The translations under genes were made by a program, and so were the position numbers. The notes under the pieces were generated by a model. The model worked only from the letters and a program-made list of their open reading frames with translations. It was not told the DNA's origin and ran no database searches. From Oscarella lobularis (Eukaryota; Porifera; Homoscleromorpha; Homosclerophorida; Oscarellidae), in NCBI RefSeq assembly GCF_947507565.1, contig NC_089180.1:1426001-1490000 (forward strand): a stretch of 64,000 bases of DNA. The letters are read 5' to 3'. Below are positions 1 to 11,800 of the stretch, in pieces. Each line of letters begins with the position of its first letter. Position 1 is the first letter of the stretch.

Positions 1-174
1 GAATTTAAAAACGGGTGGGGCTTATATGTTGGGAATGATGAAGGAACCGTTTCGGGGGAAAGATCACGAGGTAGCGGCGGCGTTGCCACCGGAAACGACA
101 ACAGGAGAAAAAGACGAGTACATAAGAAAATGAATTGAATTGAATTAAAATAATTTGTGCGTTTTTAATATTGG

Positions 175-760
175 TTGTTTCGACGACTGACGTTTTTTGG
201 CGTCAATTTGGCGAGACAGTGTCGAATGACGGGTCGACCGATTCCCCTGCTCGTTGAGAAATGCATCGCGGAATTGGACAAGCGCGCCTTGACAACGCAC
301 GGATTGTATTGCGTTTCGGCGGCGCAGACGCAATGCAAGGAATTGTGTCGGGTGAAATCAATAGATAAATAAGAAATTATATACGTATTTATTTTTTTAT
401 TTTTTTCTCAAGGCTTTTGAGTTGAAAGCTAAGGATGTTGATTTGAGCGAGTTGCCGCCTTATCTCATCGCTTCCGTGCTCAAATATTATTTGCGACAAT
501 TGCCGCAGCCTCTGCTCGCCTATCGACTCTATTCCTGTTTTATAACGTCGCGAAAAAGTGGCAATCGACTCAGTTGAATGCGATAAGAAACGCGCAACCC
601 ACGTTGGCTTGTTTTTACAAGGGAAGAGAAAGGTCTTACACACAATCATCAGAGTATACGTAATGAGTTTTCTGTCTGATTTTTTGAAAGGGATGTTACT
701 GTTTCAGCTGCAATGGCCTCAGAACCGACCGGTCTATGAGGAACTATTCCACATTATAAG
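175..760 (+). pseudogene. RhoGAP domain fragment, ARHGAP29/ARHGAP45 (HMHA1/GMIP) type
   Basis: This is the first half of a Rho GTPase-activating domain, which in the family speeds GTP hydrolysis by Rho proteins. Exon 1 (about 175-351) reads FFGVNLARQC...IPLLVEKCIAELDKRAL..GLYCVS. A GT donor at 352 and AG acceptor at 411-412 join it to exon 2 (413-about 540) as LCRAFELKAKDVDLSEL, followed by VLKYYLRQLPQPLL. Exon 3 (708-760) gives LQWPQNRPVYEELFHIIR. The start block 'FGVNLA' and the 'LC.AFE....VDLS' block are closest to the ARHGAP29/45/GMIP group as I recall it. The usual arginine-finger position (GIYRVS) reads GLYCVS, so the catalytic Arg is replaced by Cys. The second half of the domain and all flanking domains are missing, so I call it a gene fragment. 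The family call is good; paralogue identity is uncertain. Confidence 0.68.
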
Positions 761-818
761 GTAAAGAACCGAAACGTTAATAAATAAATTATTTCGCGAG
801 CTAATGATTTCCTGTCAG

Positions 819-1008
819 TTTGGCGCTCAAACAGACTGACATAGTCCTAAACTACAAAGACCGAAGTGACGACGAATTGGTGCGGCTGGTTGATAACACG
901 GATATGGCGCTGCTGGTCAAAGAGGGGTTCCCAAGCAACTGAAGTCAACTGATCACGTTCCTCGGCAAATCTACGTCACGCGTTCAGGAGATCTGTCCGT
1001 GTATAGCA
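819..1008 (+). other. unassigned exon(s) with a PB1-like acidic motif
   Basis: After an AG at 817-818 an open stretch reads TDIVLNYKDRSDDELVRLVD then NTDMALLV, ending at a TGA near 942. The spacing of Tyr-Lys-Asp, the acidic run and the following D..D resembles the OPCA motif of PB1 dimerisation domains, but the match is short. A second frame just downstream (about 925-1008) reads QIYVTRSGDLSVYSIN. This does not continue the RhoGAP homology upstream. It could be the edge of another gene fragment. Confidence 0.3.
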
Positions 1009-1009
1009 T

Positions 1010-2430
1010 TAATTAATTAAACCAAAAAAGCAGAAGAAAAAGCAATTTTTATGGATTATTATTATTTCGTATGCTTTGGACTTTGTAATTGTTTTAGGCA
1101 TCTATTAGATGTTTTTAGGCGTTGACGTCTAAAAGGACACTTGACATGCTTACGTCACGCGCACGCAACTCTGTACGCACGCTACAATGTTGACTCTTCG
1201 CGAACGAAATTCAGACATCGGTCAGGCTTTTACTGGCACTTCTAAGCTCTCCTTCTGACGCTGGTTTTTTTGACAGATTTCGCTTCGACGTTTTCGGGTC
1301 TCCGAATGCGGGCAAATCGGAAGCCTTTCGCTCTCAGAGCACCTAGACATAGAAATAGTACGAGCATATTGCACGAGAGCGGGAAAGATAAGAAGTAGTG
1401 GCGGCATTATAGTTGCAGCGCGAATCGAGTACGCATCCCGCCTTCACCCACTGGCCTGGCCCTCATCCCCATCGCATTCGATAGCAAAGCAACTGCTTCG
1501 TTTCGGCGTGCGACTCGAATCGAAAGGTAGAGTAGAAATAACGTCAAAAATTAATTAAATTATTAATCCTTAATTAATTAATGACGTAGAGCAATTCAGC
1601 GTCGTCATCGTCGTCGTCTTGATTAGACGCGCTCGGTCTTCGTGTATGCGGCTAATGAGGTATGGTAAGGTACCTACGTCACGTGCTATTAACTCGGGCT
1701 GTGAGTGGGGCGCACTCCAGAGTGCGCCGTGTACACATCGACATGTCCTGTTTCGCCAGACCCTTTCTTCAGCGGCAACGCGCGCAAGGGTCTGGTTAGC
1801 CAGACTAGTAGACTTTTTACTCAACGCCTTTATCTAGCGGAAATACGGGTTCCTTTTAGCTTTGTGACGTCAGGTGCAAGTCAAGTACTCTATCCCGTAT
1901 TCTCCTAAGCGGTGTTGTTCACTTTGCAACGCTTCTTTGTGTGTCGTGCTGTGCGGATCGCCCGAAGTTGCGTACAATCGATATCCGCTAGTCCGTTCGT
2001 CAGTTTGTATTCTCCTAAGAGACGTACACAAGTACGTTTGTAGGCTCTAATCATGCGAGCTTTGAATTCGCCGCGCGCGTCGTTCGTGCGGGTCGCGGGC
2101 ACCCGGTCGCGTTTTTTGGTCACTACCTGGCTTGCTGTCCAGCGAGCCAGTTGGTGGGGCCCCTTTCTAGGCACACGGTCATTCATGACGCAATAGTGTC
2201 ACTGTTGTAAGCTCCTTCCAAGACAATTTAATTCAGCCCTGTTCACATCAGCTTCCGCTGGGCTTGCGTCCATCCAGCGTCAGCGTATTAATTCATATGA
2301 AAACAGGACTCTTTCGAGTGTGCCTTTTTCGTTCAGTAGTTTTCGTTATATTCCCTAAGTGCATTCGTAACGGTAGTTGAAAGTGTCTTTCTTGGACAAT
2401 TTTTTTTGATGTCTTTTTTATTAGGGTGAA
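1010..2430. other. no gene recognised
   Basis: Several short open frames on both strands give no familiar protein. Two small inverted repeats are visible: GGCGCACT...AGTGCGCC near 1709-1730, and CCAGACCCTT...AAGGGTCTGG near 1757-1798. The last 150 bases must contain the upstream region of the Crinkler-like gene that starts at 2431. Confidence 0.5.
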
Positions 2431-4136
2431 TTGAAAATGATCCACTATATTCCCAAGAGACAAACCGTCGCTTTTTCACGGCTGCATCTTTCAGCTGGAG
2501 CAGCTGCAAAATCACCATCATCATTCGTTGCTGCTCATAATAAAAGCCTACTGAAATTGAAGCAAAACGTATTGGAATGGAATAGTAGCGGCACTGATTT
2601 GTACGCTGTTGGGGATTCCAAAGAGGAAATTTATTCCGAATTTGAAACGACGATGAAAAAACTGGCTGGTGACTTAGCACTTCCCGTCAAGATCTTGCCG
2701 GCAGGAGAAAAAATGAACCCTAAGTACCATGGACTTACCGTCAGTAGAGATATAACAATTCCTGGCGCAAACACTCTTCATCCTGTATGTGCATCTGAAA
2801 ATTCAAGGCCGGACTTTACTGTCATGTATTTTGGGCTGCCGGTTATGATCATGGAATTGCAGTCTCAATGCGAGTACTGGAAAGCAATTGAGCAAATCTG
2901 CCTTTACCTTTTTGATCAATTTCGATATCTGCGCAATATCAGCACGACTTTCAAGAAGTGGAGTGGTTACCTTTATGCGAAGGCTGCACAAAATCACAAT
3001 AAATGTAGCAAGAGGAAAGTCAACGGTTGCGTAACCTGCGTTGATATGAAGTGGAATGATGAAGAATTAGCATTCGAAGTGACTTTTAAGCCACTGACAT
3101 TTGACGAATACAGGGAAGACGTGAAGAAGCACTTGCAGGAGCAAATTGAGCTAATTGACGGTCTTCAGCGTCATGCAGGTGATAAAATTCCACCTTTGCA
3201 GTTTGGCATTCCACTATCAGAAGAGTCAATTACCTTCATCAACACGCAATTTGCAGCCACCATTTCTAAAATCGCCAATCGTCAAGCGGACGCCGATAAT
3301 CCGAATCCCAAAAAGCCGAAATTGTCATTGTCATTAGAACAGTGGCCATCTCTAACGTCGATTATTGTTGCTGATAAGGATTGGGTATTCAAGTACATCT
3401 TTTCGGTGGTTGAGGAAAAAACAATTCGTGACCTAAGAGAATTATCAGAGGAAATAGACGTTTCTGACTGTCAATTCCTGCTTCCAGATCCTGAGCGTTT
3501 TCGCATCTCTGACAAGGTCTTCTTCAGGTATCCACGTTTGCCCGCCTACCCTATGTCAAAGGAAGAAGTTCGAGAATGCTTTCATGACTATGCCAAGAGT
3601 GTTTCGGAAGCTCTGTCATCGATGCACGACCTTCTGAAATATGCGCATTGCGACGTGCGCATGGACAACATCGTTTTTAAAGAAAAAGGTGGTTAGAAAT
3701 GTGAAATGGCACATTAAAGAGTCTAACTAAACTTGGTGTTTGGGTCAAATAGGTGACACGGGAGAGTATTACGCGGTTTTAATAGATCTTGATCGATCAG
3801 AACCAATTGGAGATCTAATGTCACTCGAGTATGCTAATGGCGGTGCAATGTACACAGTGCCAGACGTAAGTTCTGTGACCAATGAAATGTTGGATTGGCG
3901 CCAACTTGGAATACTTCTCACTTTCTGCCATCGAAAACTTGGTATCAAGAAGTATCACAAACTGAAGCCGTACAAAGAATCATTGCCTGATCCTTACATC
4001 AGAGACTTACTCAAAGGTAATGCCCTGACCTATATCATCATAAATTGATATAGTCCTCGAGATTAGGTAAGAAGGGTGATGTGAAGAGACTGCGCCTTCG
4101 CACAGAGCCTGGCAAGACTATTGGTCAGGTGATCAA
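2431..4136 (+). CDS. Crinkler (CRN)-like protein: PD-(D/E)XK nuclease-like domain plus protein-kinase-like domain
   Basis: Exon 1 (2431 to about 3691, 421 codons open) continues through short introns into exon 2 (about 3753-4017) and a probable exon 3 (about 4068-4136). The N-terminal half has a restriction-endonuclease-like core: R-P-D128 followed by E142-L-Q144. The C-terminal half has protein-kinase signatures: a candidate ATP-site lysine in WVFKYIF (about K321), the catalytic loop HCDVRMDN (H406, D408, N413), and in exon 2 the metal-binding-like segment VLIDLDRS. Nuclease-plus-kinase order is the hallmark of CR/Crinkler effectors, known from oomycetes and chytrids and scattered in animals, where they are proposed to act in conflict or in the nucleus. 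No N-terminal header domain is evident. Either of two Met codons (2431, 2437) could start it. The frame is clean, unlike most neighbours. A related remnant lies at 16.5-17.1 kb. Function is inferred only from domains. Confidence 0.62.
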
Positions 4137-4141
4137 AGTAA

Positions 4142-4145
<4 letters not shown>

Positions 4146-4172
<27 letters not shown>
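4146..4172. repeat. poly-C tract (27 C)
   Basis: An uninterrupted run of 27 cytosines (27 G on the other strand) lies just after the last exon-like segment of the Crinkler-like gene. It is long for ordinary sequence and may be a slippage-prone site or an assembly-length estimate. Confidence 0.95.
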
Positions 4173-4179
4173 GACAGTA

Positions 4180-4962
4180 ACGTAAACGTGTTGTTTAAAT
4201 TTGAATTTGTACCCTCTTAGAATCGCTGCACGGTTGAAGCAACGTCGTGATATTCAAGTTTCAACAGCGTTACCTATCGTTTTGCGTTAGCTGCATGTTA
4301 TTCATTGTATTGCGCATAGTTTTTCTTGCGTTGACATAGAAGGCTTTAGCGGGCTCAGTTTGCAACGATGGCCTTCTCGGAACGCACCGGATTGAAGACA
4401 GAAATGTTCGTTCGTTCGATGCTCGCAGCTCGATTATTTGACGAAATCAATCCCTCTCTTCCCAGTGTTCGTGGGGCACGTTCGTTAGAATAAGTAAAAG
4501 ACGTCTTTGGACGCTATAGAGCGTCGTCGTTTGAAGACGAATTTTATATCCGAGATTTATCGGATATATATTATTTTTATATCCTGGATACCGGATAAAT
4601 AGTAAAAATAGGGGTAAATATGGGTTAGGGGTAGGATTACAGGGTAGGATTAGGATTAGGGGTACAGGATTAGGGGTGGGATTAGGGGGTCCCTCAGTAT
4701 CTTTAGTGGGCCTTTATTCGCAGCGACCCGCAATCGATACTGGGGTGAAGGTTTAGTGTTTGGGGTTGCAAAGCGATGGAGCTCGAGCGAACAAACGGTG
4801 TTGAGCTACCACTGTGTGGAATTTAAGCTCGTTTAACGCAAAAACGTTTTCCGTTTTGCTCGGAATACCTTTCCAACCCTCTCTGCACTATTATAGATTG
4901 TAAATTGGTGCGAAACCTTGATTTTAAATAAGTAATTATGACGTCGATATTGTAATCCACAG
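4180..4962. other. intergenic stretch, no gene recognised
   Basis: No coding similarity is seen. It contains AT-rich inverted pieces (TTTATATCC / GGATATATA near 4540-4590) and the telomere-like block listed separately. Confidence 0.5.
4615..4690 (+). repeat. degenerate TTAGGG-like (telomere-type) repeat block
   Basis: About 75 bases are made almost only of T, A and G on this strand, with repeated GGTTAGGGG, GGATTAGGATTAGGGG and GGATTAGGGG words. TTAGGG is the usual animal telomere repeat, so this looks like a decayed interstitial telomeric tract; a chance G-rich microsatellite is the alternative. Confidence 0.5.
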
Positions 4963-5051
4963 TGATATGGTAGCGCGCTTGACTCATTTTATGAATGAAG
5001 TGCGCAAAACAGCGTTATTCGAAGCTCGAGCGACGTCGAAAGAGATAGTAG
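4963..5051 (+). other. isolated exon-like segment, unassigned
   Basis: Between an AG acceptor (4961-4962) and a strong GTAAGT donor at 5052 the frame is open and helical-looking: DMVARLTHFMNEVRKTALFE then ARATSKEIV. I do not recognise the family. It is either an exon of an unidentified gene or another orphan fragment. Confidence 0.35.
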
Positions 5052-6117
5052 GTAAGTATTCAGTAGTTTAGAAGCCTTTTCGGCCGTTCGCGAAGGTGCG
5101 AAACGGTCGAAATCGCGGCGTCGCGTCGCCAAGGTGCGACGCTCACCTCAAAATACGATCGAATCGTTTCGATTCGACGCGGAATAGTGTTTTAGAAACG
5201 TTTTAGGGCGTTTCGCTACGTTCCGTTGCGTATTTCGAGCCGTTTACGACGTTTCTTGTTGCGCGAAAAGGGGGCGTTGCCCTGTTCTTTCGCGCTCGCT
5301 CAACGGCAAACGGCGTATCGTACGCCTACGATGAACAGAAATTCGAGAACTAGATGATATAGGCTTTCGATCGATGTATGGTTCGTCGCCGTACGTCGCG
5401 CCCTAACGGCACGGCGGCGTCGTAAAAGTGGGCTGGTTTCGACGCACGCGAGTAGGCGTGTTTGTATATTCGACACGTTTTTATGTCGAAAATTCGCGAA
5501 ATTCGACGCGAATCTGAACCAATCTTGTGGAATCGTCAACGGCAATTCGATTGGTCTTGGTCCGGTCGCCGTGCAATGTTTCGTCGCGAAACGGCACGGT
5601 TTTAAAGTTGTTTGATCGAGCACGAGAAAATTCGAACTTGTTTTTCGATTTTCTCCGTCCCGTGATGGAATTCGCCCTCGTTTTTTCGTGGAGCGGAATT
5701 CTATTCGGTAGTCTGTAAGGGACGAAAAGGGTTTGGTGGCGGTAGGCCAAACTTTGTTGACATTTCAACTCGAAAAGTATTTTGGCTTGTGGTGCATCTT
5801 TGCATTGATTGCAAAGTGCCTTCCCGTTGTCGGATCGAGCCAAGATTTAATATCTGGTCTCTCTGGAACCGGGATTGTTGGTAGCCAAAGTTTGGTTGCC
5901 ATAGCAAATTTGTTTGCCATAGGAACCAGAAATGAATTTTTTAAAAATAGATGGTTCCTCCCTTGTATCAAGCGGTCACGTTTTGGACACGTTTTAAAGC
6001 ATCCAATAGATAATTTTTTATAGTTTACTTTTTCTAGGGGTAATTCCGAAGAACGAGACGAATTTATAACTATATGAATTGACATGATTTCAGCTGACGA
6101 GTAAGACCTGCGCAAAC
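5052..6117. other. no gene recognised
   Basis: Positions 5080-5700 are rich in TCG/CGA words. Open frames on both strands between 5733 and 6115 are hydrophobic on the plus strand but match nothing I know. No splice-supported coding series was found. Confidence 0.4.
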
Positions 6118-6550
6118 TCGTCTTTTTTAGTAGAAACTTTGGTGGCCTGTAGCTATGGAAACGCCACTTCCTATCTCAATGAAATGAAGCAGCTCTACTA
6201 CAGGGTACGTAAACTCTCAAAAGAATTGTCTACAGGGGGACTTTTTCTCTTATTTAGGACGAGTTTAGTTTGGAAGTGGAAAATTTGAATCGATTGAGAA
6301 GCGATGCGGTGAAGAAAGCGTACAAGGAATTTCTCTTTCCTTCGGCGGAGAAAGAGCTACATCACAAGCTGGACTCGGAAGCGAGAGACTGCATTGCTTT
6401 GGTAAGAGATTCCATTCATTGTGACGTCAGAGCGCGCTTATTTTTTGTTGCGCGCGCATTGCAGCAATGCTTCGGCAATGGATCAACGTTGCTCCGTACG
6501 TTTCGGATGCTCAGCGCGATGACGGATCGGGGCATTCGGGTTATTAAATA
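6118..6550 (+). pseudogene. SPT6 (SUPT6H) transcription elongation factor fragment
   Basis: Three exon-like blocks match consecutive parts of SPT6, the histone chaperone and elongation factor that travels with RNA polymerase II. Block 1 (to 6204) ends YLNEMKQLYYR before GTACGT. Block 2 (6258-6401) reads DEFSLEVENLNRLRSDAVKK through FLFPSAEKELHHKLDSEARD. Block 3 (from 6465) holds MLRQWINVAPY and then, in another frame, GIRVI. The vertebrate counterparts as I recall are 'KQFYYRDEFS', 'LLAEAR' and 'LYNWLRVAPY...GKGIRVLG'. The joins between blocks do not stay in frame and a stop follows immediately, so this is a broken fragment covering perhaps 120 of about 1,700 residues. Confidence 0.66.
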
Positions 6551-6740
6551 AATAAATTATTATTTTTGATTCAAAGGATTGGAGGCGAGACGTCAAGATC
6601 AATTCGATGGCTCTTTTCATTCACTGGCAAAACGTTTCGACGAATAACGTCACCACCGCGCCGGAATTCTATTCAAAATGGAATTCAAGTGTAAGGAAGG
6701 TTGTACGTGTCTCTATTGGGAGCTAAATGTTCTTTTTTTA

Positions 6741-6992
6741 GGTCTGGGGTCCTGAGCATGACCCCTTGATCAAAAACTGCTCCTAAGCCGGGGTCCTGGG
6801 CAAGACCCCGTCATCAAAAACTGCCTTTGCATGAGGGGAGAGTATGTACAATTTTTATAGATTTATTTAATAAATTATCTGTCTCTCTCCTTTTGTCTAC
6901 GAGCAGTTTTTGATTTCTGATACGGGGTCATGCTCAGGACCCCGTAGTGAGCAGTTTTTTTATGACTGGGTCATGCCCAGGACCCGAACTCC
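6741..6992. repeat. inverted, palindromic MITE-like repeat
   Basis: The word GGGGTCCTGAGCATGACCCC, itself palindromic, occurs with variants four times: two on the left arm followed by ATCAAAAACTGC, and two on the right arm in inverted order preceded by GCAGTTTTTGAT. The arms flank about 60 bases of unrelated DNA. A diverged relative lies at about 54.38-54.48 kb. The arrangement fits a small non-autonomous foldback element. Confidence 0.7.
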
Positions 6993-7499
6993 TAAGAAAA
7001 AAAGACGCTAAAAACTTTGTAAAGAAGTATACATATGCTTACCTAGTTGTTGAGCCTCAAATCATTTTCGCTACAGAAGTCCAGGAGAAACTTGACCTTA
7101 TCGGCGCCAACGTTCTCCTTCATGTCGGGATTGCTCGAAATTTGACAGCAGAATTGACCTTCCGCTCTTCTGCGGCATCTTTTTTATGTCGTCAACGCTG
7201 CAATGAAAAAAATTTCGGTCGCCGCCTACGTCATGTATTCACAGAAACGTACTCGAGATTAACAGCGAGTTTGCCGAATCCCTTCGATATCGTCGGGTTC
7301 AACGCGAGCTGCTGATTGCTGGCGTGTGCTCGGACGGACGCTCTCTGGGCGCCGTGCTTTCCTTTGCACTTGCTCAGAGCGCCAATCATCGTCTCGCCTC
7401 GATCGGCGGGCATGTTCTCAACGTCTTCGCTCGGCGCACCGCAAACGACGCGATCGAGATTCCTAGACGACAGACGGCACACATTACATTCAATGCATA

Positions 7500-8300
7500 C
7501 GCGCAGCCTTTTTGCTTCGAAACTTACTTGATCGCTTCTCCGTCCCACTTTGTCTCGTTGCCCTCAGCGGGATCTCCGAGACGTTTTCGTTCGCGCTGAT
7601 ACAGGTCCGACGTCTGACTGTCTCTCAGTTCGACGGCTCGATCTTTGGCCTCGTGAATCGTCGCATTGTCCGGCATTTTCCGATGCATGCCCAATGGAAT
7701 TTCCTTGGACAAATCGCTACCGAAAATGCTCAGTTTCTTCAGACCACCCTGGTGACCTGAAACAACTCCGCGCTTCGGGTGAGATTGTGAGCCTGGGCCT
7801 AATAACAATAAAATAAGATCAGTGTATTCACGCCCACGTGATGTATGTTAGGCTCACGTGCTTTTACCATAGATACAATAATATATTATATTACTGGTAT
7901 CTATGAAACACGTCATCGCCTTCCAGTCATTGAGAGTATTAGAAAACGTTGTTGGGCGGAGCCCGTTAAGAAAATTCTTCAAGGTTTGCGGACCCAGTTG
8001 GCTGAAACGATTGACCTTGTCTTTCACCTGCATGGGCGTGATTTTCTGCAGGGTGCTCTACAGGTAAAAAAAGAAGACAAACATAAAGGAATGCCAAGCG
8101 AGAGACTCAGAGAATCGTACATGCGGCAAACGAGAGAGAGTGTGAGGTGGAATGTCCTTCAGAGAAGCGCTTCCACGATTGTTGACAAAATGACTGGGAA
8201 GCTTCTGCCTCGCGGCGGCATCCCTAAGCAAGCCAAGCAATGCTACAGCGATCGGTTTGCCTATCCATGCTCTCACCGCATGTCCTGCAATTTTCGTTGC
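7500..8300 (-). other. minus-strand exon series of an unassigned gene
   Basis: Three minus-strand stretches look coding. About 8058-8276 contains KPIAVALLGLLRDAAARQKL. About 7910-8060 contains MQVKDKVNRFSQLGPQTLKN. About 7506-7790 contains GHQGGLKKLSIFGSDLSKEI and is charged to its end (ERKRLGDPAEGNETKWDGEA). AG and GT dinucleotides flank the blocks. I cannot name the family; the composition suggests a soluble helical protein. Unrelated ORFs on the opposite strand were judged shadows. Confidence 0.35.
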
Positions 8301-8835
8301 GTATCGCCTGTCGGCATCTCTGTCAAAAGAGGCTAGTTATACCGAGAGGCGACTACACTGTGCTACTCGTACGATTGTGCTGCTGGGGCTGATGCTGTCC
8401 AGGAGCGGCCGAGCACAGAAGAACTGCAAGACTCCACGCTCGAATTCGCTGGTACGCGGTTTATCTCCATTACCTCCAGCTGCAAGAAGAACAATCAAGT
8501 TTCTCATATTCGGACGAGACCTTTCCGCCTGTTGACGCAGATTTGAAAAGGAAGAGCGACAGTTGCGTTTGCTCTTATGTCACGTTGCGCACGTGAGAGA
8601 CAAATGCCGTACCAAGCACGTGCTACCACAGCTTGGTGAGTCGTATCGAGTTAGCCGCCGTCTGCACGGATTCTATCGGCGCAGCTATGTTCAAATCGTG
8701 AATTTCCAACAAAAAAGCGAAAAAAAGAGAGAAAAAATGACGCCATCTCTTCCATCGCGTTCTACTCATTCTAATCGCTCCCTAACACTCCCCCACGGGT
8801 GTGGTGGCCTCCGCTCGCCCCTAACCTCTCCCCCC

Positions 8836-11800
8836 ATGTATATTCCGTCAGGCTGCGGCAGGCGGTATATATATTCCGTCAGGCGGTGTTCGTACTTCGC
8901 CGGCAGGCGGTATATATATTCCGTCAGGCGTTGTTCGTACTCTCCGGCAGGCGCTATATATATTCCGTCAGGCGGTCTTCGTACTCCTCCGACAGGCGAA
9001 ATATATATTCCGTCAGGCGGTGTTCGTACTCCTCCGGCAGGCGAAATATATATGCGGTCTTCGTACTTCGCCGGCAGGTGGTATATATATTCCGTCAGGC
9101 AGTGTTCGTACTCCGCCGGTAGGCGGTATATATATTCCGTCAGGCGGTGTTCGTACTCCGCGTGCAGGCGGTATATACAGTATATTCCGTCAGGCGTTGT
9201 TCGTACTCCGCCTCCAGGCGGTATATATTTTCCGTCAGGCGTTGTTCGTTCTCCGCCTCCAGGCGGTATATATATTCCGTCAGGCGTTGTACGTACTCCG
9301 CCGGCAAGCGGTATATATATTCCGTCAGGTATTGTTCGTACTCCTCCGACAGGCGATATATATATTTCGTCAGGGCATGTTTGTACTCTTCCGGAAGCGG
9401 TATATATATTTCGTCAGGCGTTGTTCGTACTCCGCCTGCAGGCGGTATATATATTCCGTCAGGCAGTGTTCGTACCCCGAAGGCAGGCCGTGTATATATT
9501 CGTCAGGCGTCGTACGTACTCTTCCGGTAGGCGGTATATATATTCGGACAGGCGTCGTACGTACTCTTCCGGTAGGCGGTATATATATTCCGTCAGGGGG
9601 CGTTCGTACTACTCCGGCAGGCGGTATATATATTCCGTAAGGCATTGTTCGTACTGTGCCTGCAGGCGGTCCATATATTCCGTCAGGCGGCGTTCGTACT
9701 ACTCCGGCAGGCGGTATATATATTCCGTCAGGCGTTGTACGTACTCCTCTGGCAAGCGGTATATATATTCCGTCAGGCAGTGTTCGTACTCCGCCTCCAG
9801 GCGGTCCGTCAGGCATTGTTCGTACTCCGCCGGTGGGCGGTATATATATTTCGTCAGGCTTTGTACGTACTCTTCCGGTAGGCTGCATATATAATCCGTC
9901 AGGCTGCGGCAGGCGGTATATATATTCCGTCAGGCGGTGTTCGTACTCCTCCGGCAGGCGAAATATATATTCCGTCAGGCAGTGTTCGTACTCCGCCTCC
10001 AGGCGGTCCGTCAGGCGGTCTTCGTACTTCGCCGGCAGGCGGTATATATATTCCGTCAGGCGTTGTTCGTATTCTTCCGGCAGGCGGTATATATATTCCG
10101 TCCGGCATTGTTCGTACTCCGTCGGCAAGCGGTATATATATTCCGTCAGGCAGTGTTCTTACTCCGCCGGTAGGCGGTATATATATTCCGTCAGGCGTTG
10201 TACGTACTCCGCCTGCAGGCGGTATATATATTCCGTAAGGCATTGTTCGTACTGTGCCTGCAAGCGGTATATACATTCCGTCAGGCGGCTTTCGTACTCT
10301 TCCGGCAGGCGGTATATATATTCTGTCAGGCGGTGTTCGTTCTCCTCCGGCGGGCGAAATATAAATTCCGTCAGGCGGTCTTCGTACTTCGCCGGCAGGC
10401 GGTATATATATTCCGTCCGGTGTTGTTCATACTCTTCCGGCAGGCGGCATATATATTCCGTCAGACGGCGTTCGTACTACTCCGGCAGGCGGTATATATA
10501 TTCCGTCAGGCGGTGTTCGTACTCCGCGTGCAGGAGGTATATACAGTATATTCCGTCAGGTGTTGTTCGTACTCTTCCGGCAGGCGGTATATATATTCTG
10601 TCAGGCAGTGTTCGTACTCCGCCTCCAGGCGGTATATATATTCCGTCAGGCGTTGTACGTACTCCAGGCGGTATATATTTTCCGTCAGGCGTTGTTCGTA
10701 CTCCGCCGGTAGGCGGTATATATATTTCGTCAGGCGGTGTTCGTACTCCGCCGGAGAGGGGTATATATATTCTGTCAGGCATTGTTCATACTCCTCCGAC
10801 AGGCGGTATATATATTTCGTCAGGGTATGTTTGTACTCTTCCGGAAGCAGTATATATATTTCGTCACGCGTTGTACGTACTCTTCCGGCAGGCGGTATAT
10901 ATATCCCGTAAGGCAGTGTTCGTACGCGGCCTGCAGGCCGCGTATAAATTCCGTCAGGCGTTGTTCGTACTCCGCCGGCAAGAGGTATATATATTCCGTC
11001 AGGCAGTGTTCGTACTCCGCCGGTAGGCGGTATATATATTCCGTCAGGCGTTGTACGTACTTCGCATGCAGGCGGTATATATATTTTCGTAAGGCATTGT
11101 TCGTACTGTGCCTGCAGGCGGTATATATATTCCTTCAGGCGGCGTTCGTACTACCCCGGCAGGCGGTATATATATATTCCGTTAGGCGTTGTACGTACTC
11201 CTCCGGCAGGCGGTATATATAATCCGTCAGGCATTGTTCGTACTCCGCCGGTAGGCGGTATATATATTCCGTCAGGCGTTGTACGTACTCCGCCTGCAGG
11301 CGGTATATATATTCCGTAAGGCATTGTTCGTGCTGTGCCTGCAGGCGGTATATTTAATCCGTCAGGCGTTGTACGCACTCCTCCGGCAGGCGGTATATAT
11401 ATTTCGTCAGGCAGTGTTCGTACTCCGCCGGTAGGCGGTATATACATTCCGTCACGCGGCGTTCGTACTCCTCCGGCAGGCGGTATATATATTCCGTCAG
11501 GCTGCGGCAAGCGCTATATATATTCCGTCAGGCGGTGTTCGTACTCCTCCGGCAGGCGAAATATATATTCCGTCAGGCGGTCTTCGTACTTCGCCGGCAG
11601 GCGGTATATATATTCCGTCAGGCGTTGTTCGTACTCTTCCGGCAGGCGGTATATATATTCCGTCAGGCGTTGTTCGTACTCTTCCGGCAGGCGGTATATA
11701 TATTCCGTCAGGCGGTGTTCGTACTCCTCCGGCAGGCGAAATATATATTCCGTCAGGCTTCGTTCGTACTCCTCCGGCAGGCAGTATATATATTCCGTAA

